This document shows, in pieces, positions 54,246 to 62,978 of a DNA stretch of 64,000 nucleotides. The notes under the pieces were generated by a model. That model saw only the letters and a list, made by a program, of their open reading frames with translations. It was not told the origin of the DNA and did not search any database. The stretch spans positions 248,001 through 312,000 of the forward strand of contig NZ_BMRE01000003.1 of assembly GCF_014648475.1 (NCBI RefSeq). Direction: 5' to 3'. The translations under genes and the position numbers were made by a program. The stretch is from Lentzea flava (GTDB lineage Bacteria; Actinomycetota; Actinomycetes; Mycobacteriales; Pseudonocardiaceae). Numbering within the stretch: the first letter of the stretch is position 1; each line of letters begins with the position of its first letter.

Positions 54246-55928
54246 GTGACTGACAAGACGATCCATCCCGACGCCTGTGTGGTCGGCGTCGACTTCGGCA
54301 CCCTGTCCGGTCGCGCGGTGGTCGTGCGCGTCCGCGACGGTGTCGAGCTCGGCACCGCCGTGCACGACTACCGCCACGGCGTGGTGGACAGCGTTCTGCC
54401 GGTGACGGGCCGGGCCCTGCCGCCGGAGTGGGCGCTGCAGGTGCCGTCCGACTACGTCGACGTCCTGCGGACCGCTGTCCCGCAGGCCGTCGCGAACGCC
54501 GGTGTGGCGCCGGAGCTGGTCATCGGCATCGGCACGGACTTCACCGCCTGCACGATGGTTCCGGTGACGGCCGACGGGACGCCGTTGTGCGAGCTGCCGG
54601 AGTTCGCCGAGAACCCGCACGCCTACGTCAAGCTGTGGCGGCACCACGCCGCTCAGCCGCAGGCCGACCGCATCAACGAGCTGGCCCGCGACCGCAAGGA
54701 GGCGTGGCTCCCGCGCTACGGCGGCCTCATCTCCTCGGAGTGGGAGTTCGCCAAGGGTCTGCAGGTGCTCGAGGAGGCGCCCGAGGTCTACGCGGCGATG
54801 GAGCACTGGGTCGAGGCCGCCGACTGGATCGTCTGGCAGCTCACCGGCCAGTACACCCGCAACGCCTGCACCGCGGGCTACAAGGGAATCCACCAGGACG
54901 GCGCGTACCCGAGCGAGGAGTTCCTCGCCGAGCTCAACCCGGCGTTCGCGACGTTCGTGGCCGACAAGCTCGACCACCCGCTGTCCGCGCTCGGCGACCG
55001 CGCCGGGTCGCTGACCGCACAGGCCGCCGCGTGGACCGGGCTGCCGGAAGGCATCGCCGTCTCGGTCGGCAACGTCGACGCCCACGTCACCGCGCCTGCC
55101 GCGCAGGCGGTCGAGCCCGGCCAGATGGTCGCGATCATGGGCACCTCCACGTGCCACGTGATGAGCGGCGACGTGCTGCGCGAGGTTCCCGGCATGTGCG
55201 GCGTGGTGGACGGCGGCATCGTGCCGGGCCTCTGGGGTTACGAGGCGGGGCAGAGCGGTGTCGGCGACATCTTCGGCTGGTTCGTGAAGAACCAGGTGCC
55301 GCCCGCCTACCACGAGCAGGCGCGGGAACGCGGTATCACCGTGCACGAGCTGCTCACCGAGCTCGCGTCCCGGCAGGCCGTCGGCGAGCACGGGCTGATC
55401 GCCCTGGACTGGCACAGCGGCAACAGGTCGGTGCTGGTCGATCACGAACTGTCCGGTGTGGTCATCGGGCAGACGCTGGCCACCCGCGCGGAGGACGTCT
55501 ACCGCGCGCTGCTGGAAGCCACCGCGTTCGGCACCAGGGTCATCGTGGACACGTTCACCGACGCCGGCGTGCCGGTGACGGAGCTCGTGATCGCGGGCGG
55601 GCTGATCAAGAACGAGCTGCTGATGCAGATCTACGCCGACGTGCTCGACCTGCCGCTGTCGGTGATCGGTTCCGCGCAGGGGCCGGCGCTCGGCTCGGCG
55701 ATGCACGCCGCCGTCGCCGCCGGCGCGTACGAGGACATCCGCGCGGCCGCGGCGGCCATGGGGGCGGTGCGCCGCGACGTCTTCACGCCGATCCCGGAGA
55801 ACGTCGAGGCCTACGAACGGTTGTTCGTCGACTACCAGGAACTGCACGACCACTTCGGCCGGGGCGGCAACGACGTCATGCGCCGCCTTCGCAAGTACCG
55901 CCGTGACGCCCTGGAGGGGAAGAACTGA
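54246..55928 (+). CDS. araB: L-ribulokinase
   Basis: A 560-residue FGGY-family kinase, close to the usual length for AraB. It phosphorylates L-ribulose to L-ribulose 5-phosphate. Motifs: the N-terminal phosphate loop VVGVDFGTLSGRAVVV, the AraB-specific DRKEAWLPRYGGLISSEWEF and EAADWIVWQLTG, the adenosine loop AIMGTSTCHVMSG, and GGLIKNELLMQIYADVLDLP. The GTG at 54246 gives VTDKTIHPDACVVGVDFG; an earlier ATG at 54063 lies inside the palindrome and is rejected. The gene is followed by araD with a 1-base overlap and then araA. Confidence 0.94.
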   Translation: MTDKTIHPDACVVGVDFGTLSGRAVVVRVRDGVELGTAVHDYRHGVVDSVLPVTGRALPPEWALQVPSDYVDVLRTAVPQAVANAGVAPELVIGIGTDFTACTMVPVTADGTPLCELPEFAENPHAYVKLWRHHAAQPQADRINELARDRKEAWLPRYGGLISSEWEFAKGLQVLEEAPEVYAAMEHWVEAADWIVWQLTGQYTRNACTAGYKGIHQDGAYPSEEFLAELNPAFATFVADKLDHPLSALGDRAGSLTAQAAAWTGLPEGIAVSVGNVDAHVTAPAAQAVEPGQMVAIMGTSTCHVMSGDVLREVPGMCGVVDGGIVPGLWGYEAGQSGVGDIFGWFVKNQVPPAYHEQARERGITVHELLTELASRQAVGEHGLIALDWHSGNRSVLVDHELSGVVIGQTLATRAEDVYRALLEATAFGTRVIVDTFTDAGVPVTELVIAGGLIKNELLMQIYADVLDLPLSVIGSAQGPALGSAMHAAVAAGAYEDIRAAAAAMGAVRRDVFTPIPENVEAYERLFVDYQELHDHFGRGGNDVMRRLRKYRRDALEGKN

Positions 55929-56581
55929 TGTCCGCCACGGCAGAGCTGCGGCGCACGGTCGCCGACCTGCACCGCGAGCTGACCAAGTACGAGCTGGTGA
56001 TCTGGACCGCGGGCAACGTCTCCGCGCGAGTCCCGGGCCACGACCTGATGGTCATCAAGCCGTCCGGTGTGTCCTATGACGAGCTCGGGCCCGAGGCGAT
56101 GGTCGTGACCGACCTGCACGGCAATCTCGTGGAGGGCGAGTTCGCCCCCTCGTCGGACACCGCGGCGCACGCGTACGTGTACCGGCACATGCCCGATGTG
56201 AACGGTGTCGTGCACACTCATTCCCCTTACGCCACAGCGTGGGCGGCGCGCGGTGAGCCCATCCCGTGCGTGCTGACGATGATCGCGGACGAGTTCGGCG
56301 GTGAGATCCCTGTCGGCCCGTTCGCCCTGATCGGCGACGACTCGATCGGCCGCGGCATCGTGGAAACCCTGCGCAACAGCAGGTCCAGCGCCGTGCTGAT
56401 GCGCAACCACGGCCCGTTCACGATCGGCCCCACCGCACGGGCCGCGGTGAAGTCCGCCGTGATGCTGGAGGACGTCGCGCGCACCGTCCACTTCGCACTC
56501 CAGCTCGGCAAGGCCTCCGCCATCGACCAGCAGGACGTCGACCGGCTTTACGAGCGCTACCAGAACGTCTACGGGCAGTGA
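55928..56581 (+). CDS. araD: L-ribulose-5-phosphate 4-epimerase
   Basis: A 217-residue class II aldolase-fold enzyme that converts L-ribulose 5-phosphate to D-xylulose 5-phosphate. Motifs: [20 protein letters not shown] (phosphate site), [20 protein letters not shown], the zinc ligands in [16 protein letters not shown], and [12 protein letters not shown] with a third His. The ATG overlaps the araB stop in TGATG, so translation is coupled. The length is slightly shorter than E. coli AraD (231). Confidence 0.93.
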   Translation: MSATAELRRTVADLHRELTKYELVIWTAGNVSARVPGHDLMVIKPSGVSYDELGPEAMVVTDLHGNLVEGEFAPSSDTAAHAYVYRHMPDVNGVVHTHSPYATAWAARGEPIPCVLTMIADEFGGEIPVGPFALIGDDSIGRGIVETLRNSRSSAVLMRNHGPFTIGPTARAAVKSAVMLEDVARTVHFALQLGKASAIDQQDVDRLYERYQNVYGQ

Positions 56582-56598
56582 GCCCACGAGGAGAGCAC

Positions 56599-58107
56599 AT
56601 GTCGTTCGCGGGCAAGCCGCAGGTCTGGTTCCTCACCGGCAGCCAGCACCTCTACGGTCCTGAGACGCTCGACCAGGTGGCCGCGCAGTCGCAGCAGATC
56701 CAGCAGATGCTCGCCGAGTCCGGCCGGATCAGCGCCGAGATCGTGTGGAAGCCGGTGCTCACCGACGCGGCCGCGATCCGCGCGATCATGCAGACGGCGA
56801 ACAACGACCCGTCGTGCGTCGGCGTGATCGCGTGGATGCACACGTTCTCGCCGGCCAAGATGTGGATCACGGGCCTCGACCTGCTGCGCAAGCCGTTGCT
56901 GCACCTGCACACGCAGCTCAACGAGGCGTTGCCGTGGTCCACCATCGACATGGACTTCATGAACCTCAACCAGGCCGCCCACGGCGACCGGGAGTTCGCG
57001 TACGTCCAGACGCGCATCGGCGTGGCGCGCAAGACCGTCGCCGGGCACGCCAGCGACCCGAAGCTCGCCGAGCGCATCGACGGCTGGGCGCGTGCCGCGG
57101 CCGGGTTCGCGCACCTGAGGTCGTTGCGGCTGGCGCGGTTCGGCGACAACATGCGCGACGTCGCGGTGACCGAGGGCGACAAGGTCGAGGCGGAGCTGCG
57201 GTTCGGCGTCTCGGTGAACACCTACGGCGTCAACGACCTCGTCGAGGTGGTGGACGCGGTGTCCGACGCGGACATCGACCTGCTCGTGGCCGACTACGCC
57301 GAGGCGTACCGGCTGGCTCCCGAGCTGGCGCGCGGGGGAGACCGGCACGCGTCGCTGCGCTACGCCGCCCGCATCGAGATCGGCCTGCGGTCCTTTTTGG
57401 ACGACGGCGGCTTCGGCGCGTTCACCACGAACTTCCAGGACCTGGGCGGGCTGCGGCAGCTGCCGGGCCTCGCGGTGCAGCGGCTCATGGCCGACGGCTA
57501 CGGCTTCGGCGGTGAGGGCGACTGGAAGACGTCGGCGTTGCTCGCCGCGGTGAAGGCCATGGGTGCGGGAACCGGCCGCGGCACCTCGTTCATGGAGGAC
57601 TACACCTACCACTTCGGACCGGGTGAGCCGAAGGTGCTGGGCGCGCACATGCTGGAGGTGTGCCCGACGATCGCGGACGAGGTGCCGTCCTGCGAGATCC
57701 ACGCCCTCGGCATCGGCGACCGGGAGGACCCGGTGCGGCTGGTGTTCGACGCGGCACCCGGCCAGGGCGTCGTGATCGGTCTGGCCGACCTCGGCGACCG
57801 CTTCCGGTTGGTGGCCAACGAGATCGAGGTCGTCGGCCCGGACGAGCCGCTGCCGAACCTGCCCGTCGCGCGGGCTGTGTGGAAGCCGGCGCCGTCGTTG
57901 TCCACGTCCGCCGAGTGCTGGCTCACCGCGGGCGGTCCGCACCACACCGTGCTGACCCAGGCCGTCGGAGCGGAGACGCTGCACGACTTCGCCACGATGG
58001 CGGCCACCGAACTGGTGCTGATCGACTCGTCGACCACGCCCGCCCAGTTCGGTGACCGGCTGCGCTGGAACGCGGCCTACCACCGCCTGGCCGCGGGAAT
58101 GCGCTGA
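56599..58107 (+). CDS. araA: L-arabinose isomerase
   Basis: A 502-residue enzyme, the usual length. It isomerises L-arabinose to L-ribulose with Mn2+. Motifs: [72 protein letters not shown], and the metal-site segment [28 protein letters not shown] containing a Glu and His pair. The ATG at 56599 has GAGGAGAG upstream; the in-frame GTG/ATG at 56578 would extend by seven residues and overlaps araD. Its end overlaps the convergent hydrolase gene. Confidence 0.95.
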   Translation: MSFAGKPQVWFLTGSQHLYGPETLDQVAAQSQQIQQMLAESGRISAEIVWKPVLTDAAAIRAIMQTANNDPSCVGVIAWMHTFSPAKMWITGLDLLRKPLLHLHTQLNEALPWSTIDMDFMNLNQAAHGDREFAYVQTRIGVARKTVAGHASDPKLAERIDGWARAAAGFAHLRSLRLARFGDNMRDVAVTEGDKVEAELRFGVSVNTYGVNDLVEVVDAVSDADIDLLVADYAEAYRLAPELARGGDRHASLRYAARIEIGLRSFLDDGGFGAFTTNFQDLGGLRQLPGLAVQRLMADGYGFGGEGDWKTSALLAAVKAMGAGTGRGTSFMEDYTYHFGPGEPKVLGAHMLEVCPTIADEVPSCEIHALGIGDREDPVRLVFDAAPGQGVVIGLADLGDRFRLVANEIEVVGPDEPLPNLPVARAVWKPAPSLSTSAECWLTAGGPHHTVLTQAVGAETLHDFATMAATELVLIDSSTTPAQFGDRLRWNAAYHRLAAGMR

Positions 58108-58961
58108 CACAGGTCGCGCGCGTAGAACGCGGCGATCCGCTTCCACATCGCGACGGGGTTGGAGTACATCGGGAAGTGCCCGCTGTGCGGGATCTCGGCG
58201 AGCTCCACCCCGTTCGCGTCGAGGCTGGGCAGGTACGACAGGGAAGCGCATTCCTCGCCGTACAGGTACATCTTCGGGCACGGCAGCGACAGGAACTTCG
58301 GGATGAGGTTGCCGTGGTCGGCCAGTTCGACCATCGAGCGGAAGACGCCGTGCACGATGCCGCGGTGGACTTTGTGCGTGAGGCTTGCCGCGTACAGACC
58401 ACTCGCGTACTGCGGTGAGCGGCGGGCGTGCTCGGCGAACTGGGCGAGGAAGTCGCCGGGGTCCTGACTCAGCACCTGTCTGCTCAGCAGGCAGTCCTCG
58501 GGGCCGAGCGTGCCTTTGATGTTGACGAAGCTGAGCACGCGGCCCGGCTGGCGGTGTGCCAGCAGAAGTGCCGTGAGACCGCCCATCGCGTGCCCCACCA
58601 GGTGATACCGCCCGATGCCCGCCCGGTCGAGCACCGCCTGCGCCGTGTCCACGAGGAACGGCACGTCGACAGCCGCGAGGTCGTCGCACCGCGTGGCGCC
58701 GCAGCCCGGTGCGTCGTAGGCGAGGAAGGCACGGCCGGAGAAGTCGTGCCGCTGCGTGATGTCGGTGTAGTCCTCCTTGCTCGTGCCGAACCCGTGCAGG
58801 AACACGATCGGCTCGTCGTGGCCGCCGCGGCGCACCGCGGCGATCTTGAGGTTCACGCCCTGGACTCTCAGGCGTAGTTGGTCATGCACGGCTCTGTGCC
58901 CAGCTGGCATGGCGTCCCCGGATTCTGCGCAGGTGCGGTCTGCGGAAGAGGTCGCCAGCAT
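58077..58961 (-). CDS. Alpha/beta-hydrolase-fold protein with Ser-to-Ala nucleophile
   Basis: A 294-residue hydrolase-fold protein. The oxyanion region [14 protein letters not shown] and the His loop [13 protein letters not shown] are normal, but the nucleophile elbow reads [16 protein letters not shown] with Ala125 where Ser should be; the codon is GCG. It may be a non-hydrolytic or pseudoenzyme. Either ATG 58961 or, with GGGGA upstream, ATG 58910 may start it. It is convergent with araA, with 31 bases of overlap, and divergent from the secreted repeat protein, with a perfect operator between them, so it belongs to the arabinose regulon. Confidence 0.8.
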   Translation of the reverse strand: MLATSSADRTCAESGDAMPAGHRAVHDQLRLRVQGVNLKIAAVRRGGHDEPIVFLHGFGTSKEDYTDITQRHDFSGRAFLAYDAPGCGATRCDDLAAVDVPFLVDTAQAVLDRAGIGRYHLVGHAMGGLTALLLAHRQPGRVLSFVNIKGTLGPEDCLLSRQVLSQDPGDFLAQFAEHARRSPQYASGLYAASLTHKVHRGIVHGVFRSMVELADHGNLIPKFLSLPCPKMYLYGEECASLSYLPSLDANGVELAEIPHSGHFPMYSNPVAMWKRIAAFYARDLCQRIPAARRW

Positions 58962-58970
58962 TGCACTTGC

Positions 58971-58984
58971 TGTGAGCGCTCACA
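58971..58984. promoter_or_regulatory. LacI-type operator, perfect palindrome TGTGAGCGCTCACA
   Basis: A perfect 14-base palindrome between two divergent starts (the hydrolase-fold gene at 58961 and the secreted repeat protein at 59064). It fits the regulon motif and may control either or both genes. It lies only 9 bases before the longer hydrolase start. Confidence 0.7.
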
Positions 58985-59063
58985 AGTAGTTGAACCGTTA
59001 ATCGTCCCGGTCCGTATCCCGCTGTGCCGGCAGATCTCGTCCACTGATTCGTGAGGGTTCGAA

Positions 59064-59876
59064 ATGTCGAGAGCACATGCAAAACCAGAGCGACGCAAGC
59101 GCGTGCTCATTGCCGGAATCGCCGTTGCCGCCTCGCTGACCGCCGGTACCGCGATCGCCGCGTTCGCCGCGGGGGAGGGTGGTAACAGTGCTGGTCAGTC
59201 GATCGCCTGCCCGAAGCCGGTCGTTCCGGCGGTACCCGCCCAGGCGCAGGCGGAGGTGCAACGCGAACTGGCCAATCTGGACAAGCAGATCGCGGAGGCG
59301 AACAACCGGTTGCGCACCTCCGCGGGCGAAGGCGGGCCGAATTTCGTGCAGAACGCGATTCTCGGACCGCTGAAGGACAAGCGGGTCGCGGCGCTGAACC
59401 GGATCGAGACCGCCATCGGCCGCGTCGCGGAGAAGCCGGAAGGGCTGGAGCGGTTCGCTCCCTGCGGACTCGGCCAGGCGCCCGCGGTGGCTCCTGCGCC
59501 GGCCGGCAACGGCGGCAACAACGCCGGGAACAACGGTGGCAACGCCGGGAACAACGCGGGCAACAACGCCGGCAACGGTTCGTCGGCGTCGGGGAAGACG
59601 ATCGAGTGCCCGGTGCCGGTGGTGCAGAACGTGCCCGCTCAGGCCAAGGCCGAAGTGGACCGCAACCTGCAGCTCCTCGGCCAGCAGCAGGCGGAGGCGA
59701 ACGAGCGGCTGCGCACCTCGGCCGGTCAGGGCGGGCCGAACTTCGTGCAGAACGCCATCCTCGGACCGTTGAAGGACAAGCGCGTCGCGACGCTGAACCG
59801 GATCGAAACGGCCATCGGCCGGGTCGCCGCGAAGCCGGAAGGGCTGGAACGATTCGCCACCTGTTCGCTCAAGTGA
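59064..59876 (+). CDS. Secreted protein with two copies of a Cys-flanked helical domain
   Basis: A 270-residue exported protein of unknown function, with a basic leader and hydrophobic segment (RRKRVLIAGIAVAASLTAG). Two units of about 91 residues, 45-135 and 178-268, are joined by a low-complexity GNNAGN linker. Each has a Cys at the start and one 85 residues later (Cys49/Cys134 and Cys182/Cys267), and each contains NFVQNAILGPLKDKRVA and ETAIGRVA. The DNA repeats closely match, suggesting recent duplication. I do not recognise the domain. GH-regulon placement next to an operator suggests a role at the cell surface during polysaccharide growth. Confidence 0.75.
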   Translation: MSRAHAKPERRKRVLIAGIAVAASLTAGTAIAAFAAGEGGNSAGQSIACPKPVVPAVPAQAQAEVQRELANLDKQIAEANNRLRTSAGEGGPNFVQNAILGPLKDKRVAALNRIETAIGRVAEKPEGLERFAPCGLGQAPAVAPAPAGNGGNNAGNNGGNAGNNAGNNAGNGSSASGKTIECPVPVVQNVPAQAKAEVDRNLQLLGQQQAEANERLRTSAGQGGPNFVQNAILGPLKDKRVATLNRIETAIGRVAAKPEGLERFATCSLK

Positions 59877-59878
59877 CC

Positions 59879-59936
59879 CTCCTCGGGGTGTGAGCGTCCA
59901 GGGCCCGCCTCTCCTCGGGGGTGAGCGTTCCCAGGG
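59879..59936. repeat. Short direct repeat after the secreted repeat protein
   Basis: The 25-26 base units 59879-59903 and 59911-59936 share CTCCTCGGGG, a GTGAGCGT core and CCAGGG. The GTGAGCG core resembles half of the regulon operator, but no palindrome is completed, so operator function is doubtful. Confidence 0.5.
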
Positions 59937-59972
59937 TCCTGTCGAACGGACGCGCCACCGTTCGACAGGACC
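59935..59972. terminator. Stem-loop after the secreted repeat protein gene
   Basis: A perfect 15-base inverted repeat (GGTCCTGTCGAACGG at 59935-59949 with 59958-59972) around an 8-base loop, 58 bases after the stop. It is a likely terminator without a T run. Confidence 0.75.
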
Positions 59973-60022
59973 TCAACGCAGGGTGATGGACCCTTGACGC
60001 AGCATGAGGTCCTACTGGTAGA

Positions 60023-60036
60023 TGTTAGCGCGCACA
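60023..60036 (+). promoter_or_regulatory. LacI-type operator before the GH30 gene
   Basis: TGTTAGCGCGCACA. A TTGACG at 59994-59999 and a TAGATG at 60019-60024, 19 bases apart, are a plausible promoter, again with the operator on the -10. GGAG precedes the ATG at 60059. Confidence 0.65.
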
Positions 60037-60058
60037 TCGCCAGTTCGACGGAGAACCG

Positions 60059-62041
60059 ATGACAAGAATCCCTGCCGTTCTCGCCGCTTCGGCACTCGCA
60101 CTGTCCACAGTGGTGTCCAGCGGCGTGCCCGCTGTGGCCGCCGTGGAATCCGTGACCGTGCGGCCGGATCCGACGTATCAGCACGAACCGTTCCAGGGCT
60201 GGGGCACGAGCCTGGTGTGGTTCGCCAACGCCACCGGGGGCTACCCGGACGAGATCCGCAACCAGCTCGCTGAGCTGTTGTTCGGAGAGGAGGGGCTCAA
60301 CCTCAACATCGCCCGCTACAACATCGGTGGCGGCAACGCTCCTGACGTGCCGCAGTACCTCCGCGCGGGTGCGGCGGTGCCCGGCTGGTGGAAGGCGCCG
60401 GAGGGTACCAAGCGCACCGACACCGACTGGTGGAAGCCCGGCGATCCGAGGTTCTTCGACGCGTCGGCCGACCCGCGTCAGCGCTGGTGGGTCGACCGGA
60501 TCAAGTCGAAGGTCACCAAGTGGGAGGCGTTCAGCAACTCGCCCCCGTGGTTCCAGACCGTCAGCGGGTACGTGTCCGGCGGCTTCGACGCCTCCGCGGA
60601 CCAGCTGCGCGAGGACCGCATCTCCGACTTCGCCGCGTACCTGACGCAGGCGACCGCCGAGCTGGAACGCGCGCACGGCATCAAGTTCGACACCCTGGAT
60701 CCGTTCAACGAGCCCAACACCCCGTACTGGAGCACCAAGCTCGGCCCCGACGGCAACCCGACGGGTGGCCGCCAGGAGGGCGCGCACATGAGCCCGGCGC
60801 TGCAGGCGAAGGTCGTGCCCGCCGTGGTGGAGGCGCTGCGCGCCAAGCGGTTGAAGGCCGTCGTGTCCGCGCCGGACGAGACCAACCCCGGCATCTTCGC
60901 CGACGACTGGGCGGGCTATCCGGCGTCCGTGCGTCAGCAGCTGGGCCAGCTGAACGTTCACACCTACGGCCAGGACCGCCGCACGTCAGCCCGTGACATC
61001 GCCAAGGCGGCGGACAAGCCGTTGTGGATGAGCGAGGTCGACGGTTCGTGGGGCAACAGCCAGAACTTCACCGCCATGGACTCCGGTCTGGGCATCGCCG
61101 CACGCGTGATCGACGACCTGCGCGAGCTGGAGCCGCGCGCGTGGCTGCTGTGGCAGGCGATCGAGGACTACGACAACATGAAGCCGGGCGGTGAGTCGCC
61201 GAACGGCATGAACTGGGGCGTCGTCCAGATCCCGTTCAACTGCGGCCCGCAGGACACGCTCGCGACGTGCCCCGCCCGCGTCAACACGAAGTTCCACACC
61301 CTGCGCAACTTCACCCACTACGTGAAGCCCGGCGACCGGCTCGTCAAGGTGAACACCAAGACCGACGTCGCGGCGGTGCGCAACACCGAGCTGAAGACGG
61401 TGGTGCACCTCAACCAGTCCGAGCAGCCGCAGTCGGTGACGCTCGACCTGTCGGGCTTCGGCTCGGTGCGGCCGAACGCCTCCGTGCGGCCGATCGTGAC
61501 GGACATGTTCGGCGCGCTGGTCAAGGGCGCCGCGGTGCGCGTCAAGGACAAGAAGGCGACGCTCACCGTTCCCGCGCGGTCGGTGGTCACGTTCGACATC
61601 TCCGGTGTCAGCGGCCTGAACCGCGCCGGCGCGCTGTCCGGCACCTACCGGCTGACCGGTGTGCAGAGCGGCAAGTCCCTTGCGCCGTCGGGCACCTCGC
61701 TGGTCCAGCGCACGACCGACGCGGCCGCGCGCGACCAGGTGTGGAAGCTGGAGCGCCGCACGGGCGGTTACGGCAACGACGTCCAGTTCTCCGTGGTCAA
61801 CGCCGCCACCGGCCAGCGGATCGCCGCTGTGGACGGTAACGCCACGCTGATCTCCACCGACAGTCCTGCTGCCAGGTGGGTGTTGTCGTCCACCGGCGAC
61901 GACAGCTGGACGTTCGTCAACGTCGCGACCGGATCGCTGCTCGACGTCGTCGGCGAGTCGCGTGAGGACGGAGCCAGAATCGGTTTGTACCACGCGACTT
62001 CTGGTGCGAACCAGCGGTGGACAGCTTCTTCGGTCAGATAG
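60059..62041 (+). CDS. Secreted GH30 endo-beta-1,6-galactanase-like enzyme with C-terminal beta-trefoil-like domain
   Basis: A 660-residue secreted enzyme (signal MTRIPAVLAASALALSTVVS, cleavage near AVAA). Residues 30-430 are a GH30 barrel with FQGWGTSLVWFANATG, NLNIARYNIGGGNAPDV, acid/base Glu218 in DPFNEPN and nucleophile Glu326 in LWMSEVDGSW. The motif set is that of the GH30_5 endo-beta-1,6-galactanases. A beta-sandwich follows, and residues from about 525 resemble a ricin-type CBM13 (YRLTGVQSGKSLAPSG, QFSVVNAATGQRIAAVDG). It should cut the 1,6-galactan of arabinogalactan after arabinose removal. Its operator places it in the arabinose regulon. Confidence 0.85.
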   Translation: MTRIPAVLAASALALSTVVSSGVPAVAAVESVTVRPDPTYQHEPFQGWGTSLVWFANATGGYPDEIRNQLAELLFGEEGLNLNIARYNIGGGNAPDVPQYLRAGAAVPGWWKAPEGTKRTDTDWWKPGDPRFFDASADPRQRWWVDRIKSKVTKWEAFSNSPPWFQTVSGYVSGGFDASADQLREDRISDFAAYLTQATAELERAHGIKFDTLDPFNEPNTPYWSTKLGPDGNPTGGRQEGAHMSPALQAKVVPAVVEALRAKRLKAVVSAPDETNPGIFADDWAGYPASVRQQLGQLNVHTYGQDRRTSARDIAKAADKPLWMSEVDGSWGNSQNFTAMDSGLGIAARVIDDLRELEPRAWLLWQAIEDYDNMKPGGESPNGMNWGVVQIPFNCGPQDTLATCPARVNTKFHTLRNFTHYVKPGDRLVKVNTKTDVAAVRNTELKTVVHLNQSEQPQSVTLDLSGFGSVRPNASVRPIVTDMFGALVKGAAVRVKDKKATLTVPARSVVTFDISGVSGLNRAGALSGTYRLTGVQSGKSLAPSGTSLVQRTTDAAARDQVWKLERRTGGYGNDVQFSVVNAATGQRIAAVDGNATLISTDSPAARWVLSSTGDDSWTFVNVATGSLLDVVGESREDGARIGLYHATSGANQRWTASSVR

Positions 62042-62057
62042 CTCGGGAGTGACGACG

Positions 62058-62960
62058 GTGGCGCGCAGGCAGTTGCTGGTGACGTTGGTACTGCTCACCG
62101 GAGCGTGCACGGCTGAGCCGGCCGCGCCGCCACCGTCCACGACCTCCCCGATGAAACCTCCCACGCTCATCAACGAGGTGGTGCCGCCGCAGAACGTCCT
62201 CACCGTCGTGCGGGACGTGATCGACGGCCGCACCGTCGAACTGGCCGACGGTTCCCGCGTCCGCGTCTCGCAGCTGGCGCCGCCCGCGCCCTGCTGGGCG
62301 GAGGCGTCCCTGATGTTCGCGCGCACGACGCTGCTGGCCAGGTCCGTCCGCTTCACCGGCCTCGCCCCCGGCGAGGTGACCATGGAACTGGAGGACGGCA
62401 CCGACTACGCGGTGCTCGCCGTGACGCAGGGCGCGATGCGTCCGGAGGGCGTCGACGGCGGGCCGCTGATCAACGCCGAGGCCGAGGCGTCCGCGGCGAA
62501 ACGGGGACTGTGGGGCCCGCCCTGCAACGGGTCCGCCACGTCCACCGCCGCTCCCGCTCCCGCCCCCACCACGACAACGCCGCAGTCTCCGCCGCCGCCA
62601 CCACCGGCGCCGACGACCACGACTTCGCCGGCCGCCCGTGCGGCCTGCGCGGTCTCCTACAAGATCACCGGCCAGTGGCAGGGTGGGTTCCAGGCCTACG
62701 TGACCGTGCGCAACACCGGAACCGCACCGGTCAACGGCTGGACGTTGCGCTGGAACTTCACGCGGGGCGAGTCGGTCAGGGAGATGTGGAACGCCACCGC
62801 GCGGCAGTCCGGTGCGACCGTCAACGCGGTGAACGCCGACTACAACCCGAAGATCGAGCCTGGTGCGTCGGTGGAGATCGGGTACAACGGCGGTGCCTAC
62901 GGTCCGCACTCGGCGCCGACCGCGTTCACGCTCAACGGGACGCAGTGCTCGGCGGGGTAG
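62058..62960 (+). CDS. Lipoprotein: nuclease-like (SNase-fold) domain fused to cellulose-binding CBM2
   Basis: A 300-residue exported protein. GTG 62058 is preferred for the GGGAG at 62045-62049; GTG 62049 is the alternative. The leader LLVTLVLLTGACTAEPA looks like a lipoprotein signal. Residues 45-145 resemble the thermonuclease fold (VVRDVIDGRTVELADGSRV, AEASAAKRGLWGPPCNG), but the usual RLLGIDAPE is replaced by VSQLAPPAPCW, so the catalytic residues are missing. A Pro/Thr linker leads to CBM2 (CAVSYKITGQWQGGFQAYVT, NGWTLRWNF) with surface Trp residues. The pairing is unusual. It starts 16 bases after the GH30 stop and may be co-transcribed. Confidence 0.78.
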   Translation: MARRQLLVTLVLLTGACTAEPAAPPPSTTSPMKPPTLINEVVPPQNVLTVVRDVIDGRTVELADGSRVRVSQLAPPAPCWAEASLMFARTTLLARSVRFTGLAPGEVTMELEDGTDYAVLAVTQGAMRPEGVDGGPLINAEAEASAAKRGLWGPPCNGSATSTAAPAPAPTTTTPQSPPPPPPAPTTTTSPAARAACAVSYKITGQWQGGFQAYVTVRNTGTAPVNGWTLRWNFTRGESVREMWNATARQSGATVNAVNADYNPKIEPGASVEIGYNGGAYGPHSAPTAFTLNGTQCSAG

Positions 62961-62978
62961 GCGAGCTCGAATGGCACC

